Origin: Caprimulgus europaeus
Taxonomy: Eukaryota > Chordata > Aves > Caprimulgiformes > Caprimulgidae
Assembly: GCA_907165065.1 (NCBI GenBank)
Contig: OU015528.1
Span: forward strand, 32,758,515 to 32,822,514
Length of the DNA stretch: 64,000 nt
Direction of reading: 5' to 3'
In this document: in pieces, positions 23,801 to 36,500 of the stretch
Position numbering within the stretch: position 1 is the first letter of the stretch
Layout: every line of letters begins with the position of its first letter
The notes under the pieces: model-generated
The model's input: only the letters and a program-made list of their open reading frames with translations
Databases searched by the model: none
Told to the model about the DNA's origin: nothing
Program-made: the position numbers and the translations under genes

Positions 23801-25064
23801 TTTTGTTTTTTCCTTCCCTTAAAACAATTTCTGCGTGGAACCTGAACAACATTAACTAGCGAAGGAGGCTGGTGCAGCATTTAGCAGAGTGAAAACACTT
23901 TGAATGCTTTTATGATTGTTTTCGGTGAGCAGCACCCCTTGAATATTGTTTCAGTGTTTCAACAAGCGCCCTGGAAGAAACGCGTGCTGTGCCGTGCTGT
24001 GCAGGGGGCTGTGGCTGCTGCTTCAGTGAGATTGATCTGAAATGGGTAAAAGTGCCCAAAACTTTAATTGATGAAAAGCACTGCGTGTGTTCTGGCAGCG
24101 TGGTAGTTTTATTACGGAGTTCTGTTTGCTGTAAATTTGTTTAAATGTCACTGTCTCTGAATTGTCTGTGTGGGTGTGAAGCCACAAGCAAGACTTCAGG
24201 CAGATTTTTCCCCTTAAAGACTAACATGAGGGGAAAAAACAATTCCTTACTCTTACAGAAAGTGTCAATGGGAATAATTGTTGCAGAAAATTGTCTTCTT
24301 AAAGAAGAGAGATTAGAAAATTATTAGAAGCATAGCGAAACTGAATAAATGGAAATGAATAAATAGGAATAGTGTCGGGGTGAAGAACTTTTCTTCCCCC
24401 TCTTAATCTAAAGCTGCTGTTGTGCCAGGGCATAACTTTAGAAGTGAGAGTGTATTGTTTTAAAGCAGTTAATTTATTCAGGATGTGAACTTGCCACACA
24501 CGTGGTGGGGCAGCAGTAATCCCAGGAAGATACGACATACGGCTGTGCACTGCTGCTGTGATGCTTCCCCACGGGAAAGGGTGTCGAGTGTGTGTACAGG
24601 ACACGCAGAAAGGCAGCGCTCGTGCCTCTTCTGAGCACCAGTCACGGTGCCGGCAGGTGGGTACAGGCTCCGAGTGTCCACAGGGTCACCCGTGTGCTCA
24701 GTAAAGCACGTTAGGTCCCCTCTGGCTGCGCGCCCCTGCCTTAACTCCCACAGCTCCCACAGGCCAGCGCTTTGCTGGCAGGCGTGTGCCTGCTCTGGGG
24801 CAGTTACCTGCCTGACTAACTGAACTGTTCCAGCTCATCCATACCTGAGTCAAAGTCTTATTTGAGTTACTTGTCATTTACAGGTTGTACAATGTAAAGT
24901 GAGGAACAAAAAACGCCCCCAAAAACTGAGATTAGGGTATCTTTTAGCAGTGGGTTACACTTACTTAACATGAGAAATTGTTGCTTTTAGCTAATGTGTG
25001 CTGCTTTTTAAATTTAGCACAGATACACTGACAGCTTCAAGTGAATGCCTCTTTGTAGTATATG

Positions 25065-25110
25065 TCTGTGTGTGTGTGTGTGTATATATATATATACATA
25101 TATATATATT
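25065..25110. repeat. (TG)n(TA)n microsatellite
   Basis: Alternating TG followed by alternating TA, interrupted by one TACA, within the candidate MDM2 3'UTR. Its length is likely to vary between individuals. Confidence 0.9.
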
Positions 25111-25570
25111 CTACATGTAAAATTTGTTGGTGATACTTAAAAAGGTGTTGTCTCCCCTTTTTAGTAGATATTGCTTTAACTTAACAGCCTGACTTTTAAA
25201 GGACAGTTCTTGTTTCTGAGCTAAATGAATGGCCATCAACGTGACAATTACGTAACACCTAAAATAACAAGCAGCTTTTCAAAAAGCAGAGTCTGTGTTG
25301 TCTGACTGCACTCAGCTGCAGTGACTACAAACACAGGCGGGTCTGTAGTGAATTTCAGTAACTATGCAATTTTGCTACTACTCCGAGATGAACACGCTTT
25401 CAAGAACCTGTCATGGTGCGTCCCACAGTCTGTAACCTTTAAAATAGAAATGTCTGTGCAGATTGCACAGAGCATGGATCTACTTATGAGAATTTTTGTG
25501 TAATGCGTTTGTCTTTTGGTTTTCAGTTCTTCTGAGGAAACTAAATACGATGTTCCATTTAAAAGCTTTA

Positions 25571-25576
25571 AATAAA
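25571..25576 (+). terminator. Distal MDM2 poly(A) signal
   Basis: AATAAA followed by U- and GU-rich sequence (CTTCTTGGTGCTCCTTTTT), a good cleavage and polyadenylation context. It is directly followed by a minus-strand AATAAA (25579-25584) that could serve a long CPM transcript. Confidence 0.55.
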
Positions 25577-25599
25577 GTTTTATTTATGTACTTCTTGGT

Positions 25600-27314
25600 G
25601 CTCCTTTTTCCTGGCTGTAGTTTGATTGATTGTTAAAATTTCTGCTACTTGGTTTTTACAGCTTTTTAAATCTGTGAACTGTTGTGCAGCCTCTTTCTGC
25701 CCTCACTCAGCTGCTGCGCCACAGGCTTCTCACAGAGTTTACACTTTGGAGGGATTTTAAACTCAAGGGGTCTCTGGTTCTTCTTGCTGGAACTGACAGA
25801 ATCAGAACCAGGTACCAGTGGAGGGATTAGTGGGTAATTATTTACTCCTCTGACTGGTAAACAAGCCACAGCAGTTCAGAAGGAGAGAAAAGGCAGAAAA
25901 TTCAAATAGATATGATGAAAGCATTCAGAAACCAGTATCTTGTACACAGAGTCCTCACACCAGATTGGAATTGATGTTTTGGTTTCTGAAGTGTCTTTAC
26001 AACTTGATCTGCTGTGTAGAATCTGGGCAGCTGGCAGGAGAGGGACTGATGAGCAGGTGCTACAGCCCAGCTGGTTGGGCTTGGTGTGACAGGTATGTAA
26101 CTGGTGTGACTATTTCTGTGAAGGTGGGGTGTTTTTTAAAAAAAAAGGCATTAAAAGATTAACTGCATTCCTACATTTTTTAAATGTACTTTGTACAGGA
26201 AAAGACTGATGTTACTTTTGAAATTGCTTAAGAAAATTACTGGCAGCTAAAGTTTTAAAATAAACACAGGAGCTGGTACTAACTGGCTTTTCTTGTTAAG
26301 ATTTGTGTTTATTGGATGGCTTCAGAGTGCCCTGGAAACGACTTGCAAGGGGCCAGGCAGAAGGAATCTGCTCATTCTGCACAGGCCACAGCCCAGCCCA
26401 GGGAACACAGGTAGTTCAGCTGTCACTGAAACCAGCCTGTGTGACAGGATCTGAGTGTGCCTGCCTGCTTCTGGCACATCTCTCTGTTAGACAATGGCCC
26501 AAACAGTGTCATAAGAGGGCTGTGAAACAAACACACTTAAAACACTCTAAAGCCATTGCTAAAACTATTCAGATTTAAAAAATCTTGAAGCATATGCACT
26601 TCTGTTCCATACTGAATTCAGTAAAAAAAATTGCAACAGTATAAAGCTGCCAATGACTGTTTCCACCTTGTTTGCAATAGCTCTGCCTTAGGGGAACACG
26701 GTTTGCAGACATGAGCTATTCTTTTGCCTGATGGCACAGATTCTCATCAGGCTTCCAGCAATACAGCCCTTACACTTGATTTCTATCTTCTTATGTCTCT
26801 GTTACTGGTCTTTACCTTATTTCATCCCTGAGCAGTCCTCATCTGTCCAGGTAAGAAAGAATGTACATAAAAATGCCATTTATAGCAGTGGCTTTATTAC
26901 AAGAAATTAGGATTGAGCTAGTTGCTTACACTTGTATTGCACATGAGCTGTTGGTGCAATGAGGAACCCAAGTCTGCATAAACCATGGGCAGTGCAGTCC
27001 TATTTTTTTAAACTCAGGCAAATTCTTCAAATGTATTTGTACTTTCAGCGTCAGTGTTGTACAGTTATCTGCATAGGCTGTATAGAATTCCTTTAGAGTA
27101 AAATACTTCTGTAGAAAAATATGATAGTCTATTATTATTAAAGTAAAACATTTGATTACTGAGCCAGTATTTTACAAAATACTATAAACATGATTGTAAA
27201 TCTGAGAACTTGGTTTATAAAAACATAGATTCTTTTGTGTATACAGTTCCTTGTCTGAAAAGCCACGTCTCTGCAGGAAGATTTCTGCCTTACCCCCTCA
27301 CGTCATTCCTGACT
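25600..27314 (-). other. CPM: Region between the MDM2 and CPM 3' ends; candidate CPM 3'UTR
   Basis: Minus-strand AATAAA hexamers lie at 27314-27319 (overlapping the stop), 26893-26898 and 26308-26313, with another at 25579-25584. Any of the latter three would give CPM a 3'UTR of 0.4-1.8 kb. No other gene was recognised. Confidence 0.45.
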
Positions 27315-27548
27315 TTATTTGGAAGTTACAAGCATAACGGTCATTAAAACCAAGATATGTAGAGTTGGTTTTACTGCAGCTGAAGCCCGTTCAAGCTCCT
27401 GGTAAAGAGGAGTTTTGGGACATGAAGCAGCTCTTGATCTGATAGAGAGTTCTGAGAATGAGAAGTCATGTTTCAAAGCACTGAAGTTACCAGTATTGTC
27501 AGTTATTTCCACTGTCTTCAGCATCGTTTTAAATCCTGGTACAGTAGC
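27315..27548 (-). CDS. CPM: CPM exon 9, residues 372-448 and stop (GPI signal)
   Basis: The acceptor CTCCTAG precedes GCT at 27548; the stop TAA is at 27317-27315. [17 protein letters not shown] finishes the beta domain, N392 lies in GNFSAL, and a variable stalk leads to the hydrophobic tail ([15 protein letters not shown]). The upstream codons ATVPGF match human VTVPGH. The stop codon overlaps an AATAAA. Confidence 0.94.
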   Translation of the reverse strand, partial: ATVPGFKTMLKTVEITDNTGNFSALKHDFSFSELSIRSRAASCPKTPLYQELERASAAVKPTLHILVLMTVMLVTSK

Positions 27549-30500
27549 CTAGGAGCAAAACATGAAAGATTTCTCACTTGGTTTGAAACATTGAGTTCAG
27601 CTGTGAAACAATCATTATCTAATGTGCTTATTTACACTTTCAACATAAAGGAAAAAGTTCTAAACCTAAGTTTGAACACATAGAATGAGAAAAAAGTTTT
27701 TGACATTACAGGAATATGACCCCCCCCCCCCCCCCCCAATTTAATTATAATAATTTATATTTATAAATTATAAATATTTATTTATTATTATAAATAATAA
27801 AATTATTATTATTTATAATGGGGAGCACCACAGCCTATAAGAGAGGGAATCCTGCAATTAGGCTTAAGCCTAAGGCCTTGGCTGGCAGCAGGCAGAACCT
27901 ACGCTGCACAGATGTTCTCTAATACCAGCTGCTGACAACCTCCACAGAGAAGTCATTTTGGCCCAAGGAAATAACTGTCACTGACAGTGGTGTCAGTCTG
28001 CAGCTGCCTGGGGCCAGGTGGATCCCAGCCTCCTCCTCCTCACCCTTCAAGAGCTCTGTGGTTTGTTTCAGACACCTCGAGCTCGTGTCTCCATGGTCCA
28101 GACACTCATCCCATCCCGGTCAGATGAGTGCTTATCTCTGGATGTTCTGGGGCCTCAAGATCATACTGTATTAAAAAAATTTCCTTTCTGCTGACTCCTG
28201 TTTTAAGATACTATTTTCTTTTAAGTCTGCTAAAGAATATTTACAGCTCCTGTATATGACTTGAGCAAGTTCAGCTCATTCATCTGTAAGAATCCAGTCT
28301 CACTGTACTCAGGTTCTCGATGCTATTAGAAACAATAATTCAGTAAGGCCCCACACTTACATTGATCACATATGTCCCAGGCAAAAGGAGAAGAAAGTAC
28401 TCCCCTTGTTCATTTGTTCGGTAAGGGCAGACATGAGGCCTTCCTTTGGCTTCCACGATGGCATTGGGAATAGGATTCCCATTCTTATCAGTAACTTGAC
28501 CCTTGACACCTGTGAAAAAGAGAGGAGAGAAAGCTCACCAGCTGTAAGTGTAGTGAGCCTCCTCAGAGAAAGTCAGACTATGTGCTGTTGGACGCACTCA
28601 AAAGGCTATTTCAGTGACTTTGAGCACATCTAATAATACCAGTTCTATCTTACTGAATGGAATTCAAATAGAAAACCCTTTGTTGTTGTTAACAGATTTT
28701 TACACTCACATTTAGAAAGCAGCACTGTAGTCCCCACTTCTAAATCTCATTTGCTGAAAGCATCATACGTATTTATTGTGTCTTTTAGTGAAGGGCTTCA
28801 ATCTTCAGTACTGATTTGGGGGTTTTTTGCCCCCCCCCCTTTTTTTTTTTAATTTAAAATAAGTCAGCCTCTTATCTAGTACTTCTCAATGGCAGAATGC
28901 CAACAATGTCTTCTTATGAAGTAGTTCCCCTAAATTCTCACACACCACCTTCAAGGCAGCACTGAACAAAGATAAAACAGCAGTCAGACATTCTGGGCAA
29001 CAAAATGCAGGATAAGCAACAGATTTATGCAAACCCTTCAACTTGTTGTAAAGTACCACTGCTTCACTAAGCAGCAGCTCTTCTAACTGTGAAGTCAAGA
29101 TCACACCTAGAAGGGCCTTAAAAAAAAATAAAACCCAAGCAGCAGAGACCCATGAAACACTGTGCACACGGGCGCGCGCGTTTAGAGACCTCTGAAATAA
29201 ATGGCTGCTCAGGAAAGCAGAGTCCTCATGGGGGGTGTAGGTCAGATGGCCCCAGGGGCCTGTCTTTGCTCCTCCCACAGCACATTTTAAGCCCCTTGCA
29301 CCACTGTAGTAGTGCCCATTGCCCCACACCTGACACACCTGTAAGCTCTCCTCCCTTACCCATTCCCGGCCTTGTGAGAGCTCCCAAGTTCATGCCAGAG
29401 CTCCTCACCCGTGAGCTGTGACACTGACCCAGGCTGCTGAAGAGTTCCCACTTTGCCCACTGGCCTGGCCTCAGCTTTAGCTCCCTTCCTTGTTCACATA
29501 CCCACCTAGATGTACTTGTTTTATATATTCGATCAGAGCGACTTTGTTGTCTCTCCAGAACTTTTCCAGCTGGTCTTCTGGAGGATATTTACAGCATGAC
29601 AGCTCCAATGTAATTTCAAAACATTGTCCCCAGATATAGTTGTAATCCTGCATTCCACCTTAAAAGTGAAATAAAACAATGTTCAGCTGCAAAGAACAAC
29701 AAATTCAAGCTAGAAGAAAAACAGGAGAGTTAAAATGTTGGTACTTGCATCACACGTGTAAGAAAAGTAAACCAGATAAATTCTTCCTCAGTGCCACACT
29801 TGCATTTACTGCTTCCTGTGGAAAACCAACTTAATTACCCTAGTTACATGTACAGCGTTGTTTTCTAAAGCACAGTGGCATTTCAGGAATGATGATTATT
29901 ATGGCTGAGGAAGGGTGGGTCTGTAACTTAAATTCATTCAATCCCTCCCACCTAAATAGGGGCAGATAAATTCACAGTCTGGCATAGAGTTTGCCACTGC
30001 TAAAGCCATCCTAAGAGGCTTTTAAGGCTTTGAATTCAGATTGTGAAAGCAACACACAGTGCTACAGTACACAAAGGACCCATATTCTACACATAAACAG
30101 TAATTAAAACATTTATTTCGGTAATCAAACATTAAAAAAAAAAAGGATGATATATGAGCAGAAGATTGGCTTTCCTTCTGTAAGGATAAGAGCTTGGTGC
30201 CACACCAGTGCGTGCACACGTGTGTAATGGATACAGCTACGCAGGCCTTCAGAAAGGGCACAGAAGCAGCCAGACAGCAGAGACTGCCTCGTGCACTCGG
30301 GTAACTGCTGATCAGGAGAGTCTGCAATACCCAGGTCCTGCTCAGAGGATCTGTGTCAACGTGCTGGCTTACTCTCCTTATCAACCCTCTGCTCTGGGCA
30401 AAACCACAGCCCTTTCACCCCCAAAGATGGCAAGAGAAAGTGAGAACATCATGTCTGAAGCAGCTGAAAAAAATATCACTGACATTCTTACCTTCCAGCT

Positions 30501-33500
30501 GGTACCAAGAATACCCGTTGGTAATGCCTTCTGGGAAAGTCTGTCTGCTGTCACACCCGGTCCCTTTGTACATGCTGGCATGGTTGAAAGAATAGGTTTT
30601 TGCCAGATGAATAAAGACATCATCATCTGGAGACCTGCTATAGCCTTTCAAAGAGGTGGTAACTGCGGAATAAAGATAGCCACCATGTAACTCTCACTGC
30701 CAGTAAACATACAGTGCTGGCTTACAGACAGGATAAATAAACATCTCCCAAAGAGCCATGGCAGGCAGAGAATTTTGATGAGGTTTTTCAAAGTCTGCCC
30801 ATCACAGCTCAAAAGCTGGAAAATCCTTGCAGAAATCCTTATAGATCTTGCTTTGGTACAGCTAATATTCCTAAACCATATCAGCTGTGGAGGAGAGAGT
30901 TTATTACTAACTTACCTGAGTTACCATTATCAAAGGTGTAACTGGCAACCAGGGCACCCCCATGCAAGTTTGCTGAAAGAACAAATGTTTCATTTTTTAT
31001 CCAGTTCATTACTGCTTGAGTCTCTGGCTGAATGCTAGCGTTGTTACTTTCAAAGGCATCAGGAAAATTTCTGTTCAGATCTTCTCCGTTCTTATTGTAC
31101 CTTAGACAGAGAGAAGACATTCCCATTACTGTTTTGCCTACAGACACTTCCACATTGCCAGCCTCCCAGTACTTAAGATCTGTCTCATGCTGGTGCCTTC
31201 AGGAAACAGGCAAGATGACCATTGCAAGTCTTCTTGAGCATTAAGAAGATGGACTTTAGTTTGCTTTCTGGCAGCACTGGAATCTTCATAGGACACAATA
31301 AAGCAATTCTTCTATTACATATCAGGTGGAAACAGTGAATAACATGCATATAGCATGCACATACCTACACAGATGTGAACTGGGAAAACCCAAGCCAGAT
31401 AAGGAGGATGTTGCTCTTCTGTATGTGTTTTTCATAGATGCATAGAAGATGAAGGTAACTACTGGACAGCTGTGTCCCTTGTACTGCTGCCACTCTGGAC
31501 ACAGAGCAAAAAAACTGACTCAAACACAGGATGTATTTTCTGCTCCGTGTACGTGAAGGCCCAGACTGTGCAAATGTTTTCTTCCTTTTTCACTCAGCCA
31601 GGCCAGTACAAGAGTAGGGGGTCTTTAGTGTCAGCTCTGTTAATTTTTAAACTCTGTCAGTTAAACTCTGTCTATTTGACAATGAGGGAATAAAAAAATA
31701 TCACCCTCCATAAAAGTCCTATCTATATGCTGAGGAATAAATGTCTTTCCTAATAGAAAGGAAGGCCTACACCAGTCAACTAGAGAACTAAACTACCTAA
31801 ACTATCTTTCACTTGCTTCCAATGTTGCCATGGGCAGTGATCCAAGAGAACTTCTATCTCACGAGTTTGCTTTTTCTGCACATTCCAAATTTGTCCCTTT
31901 GGCATTTCTTCCCATTCTCCCCTATTCTTCCCTCTTCTAGCTTCTTAAACTTTTCCTCCTCTTTTTGGTCTCTGCAATAGTTACCTTAAAGAATGCAAAA
32001 GTAGCCCAGGATGCAATGCTAGGTTACATTTTCTTCTGCACAGGTTTTTTTCCTAGCACAACTATTAGCACAGAACCTATTATTGCTAGTTCTGCTTGTT
32101 TAACTTATCCCTTGTACTAGATCTGCATTCAACGTGATCTTTAAACACATTTCTAGAAGTCTATTCAACAAGCTTAGACACACCTTTTTCTCATTAAGAA
32201 GGGTTACAGAGTTCTCCAATTGAAATAGATCCCTGTGGGTGGAGTTTTCCTTTTTTTTTTTGTAGCACCCTACAGGTCTAAATAAGTAATTGTGCTTCTG
32301 TTCACAGTCTGGGTCTCCTGCCTAAAATATGATGTCATTCTGACCAATTTGCTCCAGCTGCACCACGTACAAACAGCAGTCTGACTCAGTCTTCCAAAAA
32401 CTCTAAGCTGTAACAGTGCATCTTCAGAATAGCACAGGCCAAATTAGCCCTAACACATCCTCTAGGCTATCCTCTCCATCAAGCATGATTCAGTCTCTTG
32501 GCCATGCCCGATTATTACTCCCCACCCATTTCCTTTACCTACTCCCACTCTCCTAAGTCACCCTCACCTTCCTCGTGTGTAATAACAGTCAGGCACTTTT
32601 GTAGCTTCAAACCCATCAGGATTCATTGTTGGCATGATATGAATCCGAGTGTTATTGAGCAACCGGGTAATAACTGGGTCACGTCCATAGCTGGTCACCA
32701 GGAAGTCTATCAAATGGAGCAGGATTTCTCTCCCAACAGTCTGAATAAAGAAGCACAGATTTTATTTTAAGTCTGCTACGAAAGAAGAGGAGAAAAAAAA
32801 TAAAAGACACATCACCTCGCACTTACAGGTTTTTCTTACTGGATTACACAGACATACAAGAGCATTCTGGTTGGCACTGTTTTATTTTATGCTCTCCCTT
32901 AAATATATTTAAAGTAATTTAATATATGAAATGATTCATTAGAGGTTTTTTACAAGGATTTTAAACCCAGATCAACCAGAGCTGCTTCTGTCACAGGAAA
33001 CTGTGTCAGTTGCACTGCTTAAGTCCTGCAGAGCCTTATGAAAAACCTAAAACTGCACAGGCTGCCTGTTAAAAATCACGTGGGCTTGGAAACACACCGC
33101 TGCATTATCGCAGCTGCACTGCAGCGTCGGCTCTGTGCTGGTGCCCGGGGAACCCTGGGCCCTGCACATCAGTGTCAGCGCTGTGCACCACCACTTGGCA
33201 GTGATGGCTCAGGAGAAAGGAAGGAGACACCTTCCATGTTTTCCAGGGTGCTACAGAGTAGGAGGTTTTTTTGTTGATCCCCTTTTATAGAAAGACAACT
33301 TTAATACAGGATCAAGAGAGGCCCCATAGACCCTTCTGTTACATTGCTTTATTCTAATGTCATGAACACTGGCATTGGGGAAACCAAACAGGTATGTATG
33401 TATAAATCCCTAGAAAAAGAGAAGGAAGGACATTTAGATATAGACTTTGGATCAAGGAAAGGCAGTGGCAGAGAAAAAGCTAAATACATATTTTTGTTTG

Positions 33501-36500
33501 TGTAAGTTTGTATAGGTTGTGAAAGCCGGCAGGACATCTCCCTTTACTCTATCAGATTTCAGGCAAAATAGCGGCAAGTTCCAGCTTCAGCGAGTTAAGC
33601 ACAACCCTACTCTACCCCAGAAGCCACAGGTTCAGTGCTCACTGGACCATACTTTCAGCAGCACTCTCTATAGCACTGTGACCCACGCCTCGAGGGCGCT
33701 GCAGGCTCCTAAGCCCCAACTGGGATGGGAACAATTCAAGACTTGCAACTAGGTGTGCTCTGGAGATAATTTATCTGTACTTTATCTCCAAGAACAAAGC
33801 CTGGTAAATCACTGCAGGCTCTAATTCAGAGCTATAGCATCTCAGTATCTTTCAGAAAGAGTCTTGCACAACTAAAGTGGAAATACTGCAAATATTTCTT
33901 TATTCCTGAAGTGAGGAGCGTGGAGTGGCATTACTGGATGAACCTGGTGTCACAGATAAACATCTCATTGTTTTCAGACTGGTACAGGCTAAGGAAATAG
34001 GCAGGTGAAATCAGGCAGGGGAAAAGGAATATTTCTCCACAGCTATTTGCTGCACTAATACCTTGTTGGATTTTCACATCGGTGCATTTTAAGTGGCAAA
34101 CCCTGCTCCAGGTGTTAAGGTAAAGAGGCACAGACACCAGCAGGAGCTCTGCCTGCAGGAGTCAAGCTGGTACATGGCAGGGCAAGGAGGGCTGAGCCTA
34201 ACTGCTGTTCAGGCTGGGAGCAAACCGTATCTTGCTGGTTAGCTGGCAATTGCTGTTTATTGCAGAAGAAAAACAAACAATGTAGTGCTACACATGACTC
34301 CACTCAGTTGCAGATCACACCGTTTTAAGGGTCATACTTGAAGGCAGCCATGGTCTCCGAGACAGTACTCAAACAGTTCTGCCATGCTGCACAGGCAAAT
34401 GGATGTTTCACGTGGTGTACTCAGCTCACGTGAAAGCAGACTGTCCTGCAGGTTTGATAAATGTCCTCTGTGAAATTTAAGGGATGCAACAGAACCTGTC
34501 TTGTACAGGCAGCTCAGTGCCATCTCTGGGTGATAGACATCTTGGGAAGCACACCGAGCTGGGGGATGAGGGGAGGGGGGAAGAGGGGTGGTGAAGCAAG
34601 GAGAGGAGAGAAATCAGCCAAATCATGGCCCTGGGCATGAGAGATAAAGGCAGCAGACTCAGAAGCAGCAAGAACAGCCCTACCACAGACAGAGCTAAAC
34701 TACAGGCAAGACTGGACTGCTCTCTGGAGAAACTGGGAAAGTGCCTCTGCTTCTACCATACTTCTCTTCACTGCCTGACAAAAGACGTCCAGAAAAGAAA
34801 GGGTAGAGAAGCAGGAACAGGAAGGGGAAAAAGATAAAGAAAAGCAACAAGAGAAAGTGGTGGAAAAGGACAATGTTTATAAAGAATGGAAGATGACCAG
34901 TTTTTCATAGATGACATTCTTTGCACTTAAAAGTTAAACCAAGACTTACTTACATATACACTGTTTTAAAAACTAACCCTATTTTATAGGATTCCTTGTT
35001 TAGTTATTATTGTACCTGAGTACTTAGCACATTAAACAATTCATCTAATCTTTATCACAGAGGCTTGGTACTTTGATCATTCCCCACTGAGGGAGAGTGT
35101 ATTTATTACCACTCTGTTTTGGTGGAGTGACAAAGGGGCGATTTTGTTTTGGTCCAGAGTACCCTGCATTTCTTGAGAAAGCACACCTGGAGGTGTCTGA
35201 TGGGAGGGAAAGGGAAAGTTTTTATTTCTGGGTAAGTATAGCTCAAGTTTTGATCAAGCCCTTGGAAGGCATCTGCTGCCCAGGCAAGCTTTACTCTGTT
35301 ACTAGAGAGGTCAGCTGTACCTGTAGCTGTACCTTCTAACTTATCCTTAGAGCTTCACATAAAGGATCTGGATAGACTGGAGGTAGGTTCCTGACAGCAA
35401 AGTCAAGGCTAGACACCTTAACCTGTCTCTAGTCTAATACGAAGATGTAGAGAGCAGGGGACAGCCTTTATGTGGTCTGGGGCTTTGAGAAGACATGGTG
35501 AATATTTGGTTTTAATTGCAGTATCCCAAGAGCGATGCCCAGGTGTATTGTTTTGCTGCAGCTCAGATGAGAGGTGACACAAAAGCAAAGGAAAACCTTT
35601 CTCCCACCCTAGGGATACAGGCATTAAGAGCAACTTAGTGTCTAACTAACTTTCACTTCTCTGAAAGTGTACTTTCAGCTGTCAGTTTCCTGGTGTGCCT
35701 CAGAGGGAGAGTGTCAGCAGGAAAGGCTGCCAGTGATCCTGAAGGAAGAAGCACGCATGTGTCAGGGCATAGATCCACACTGTAGGACAGGGTGCGACTG
35801 CTGTTCCTGCAGACTTACCCCTTAAACTCGCTGACTACTGCTTCTGGCACGGCTGGGTCCGCACCCTGCTCAGCTACTGAAGGGCTTTCTCAAGAAGCCC
35901 CATCGGCAGCCAGTTAAAGTCCTTTACTGCAGCACCCCTGTGTTTAAAACATCTTTCTTACCACATGATAGAGGCCTAATACCAGGGGTCTGTGGGTCGA
36001 TAGACTCTGCCCATTTTTATGACTGAAATTCTCTTCCTATACATGGCCTGTTTTTTAAGTTGAACTATGTTGAAAGAAAGATCCAAACCATCAGGTAGGA
36101 CCTGTTTCAGAGTAACACAGTCTTGTCAGTGTCCTTGCTCCAGCCCCAATTGCTCTACAGTCCCAGCACAGCATACCAGGCACAACCCCGCCCAAGGAAG
36201 CAGGGTTGCAGCAGAGGCACCAGCAGCCCCTCCTGGGTTACCACTTCCATGATGTTATTTTTTAAACACTTGTACAGCACTAATTGTGCATGGCTGTGAC
36301 ACATCCCCCTGTGTTTGTCCTTCTTCACTACAATACACCAGTGTTAAAGCAACTGTTTGTGCAAATAGAGTTGGCATATATCCTGCAGGAGTGCCAACTA
36401 TTTCTACAGCAGCAATCACTACGGAAATATGAGAACTACCAATATATGACAGGGAATTGCAGTTCCTTATTTTATCACTGAAGGAAATGGCAACATAAAG

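Larger units (their letters stand above)
20443..25600 (+). other. MDM2: Candidate MDM2 3'UTR (long form)
   Basis: No other gene is seen between the MDM2 stop and the AATAAA at 25571. Human MDM2 also has a 3'UTR of about 5 kb, so a long UTR is plausible. Tandem AATAAA at 20859 and 20868 would give a short UTR of about 0.45 kb. The region carries Pumilio-type TGTAAATA (23617-23624) and TGTATATA (25081-25088), a TG/TA microsatellite, and GC-richer patches near 23270-23440 and 24480-24800. Use of either end is inferred. Confidence 0.5.

Noticed and set aside
30208-30690. 160-codon plus-strand open frame
   Set aside because: It is the antisense shadow of CPM exon 6, whose minus-strand reading is conserved.
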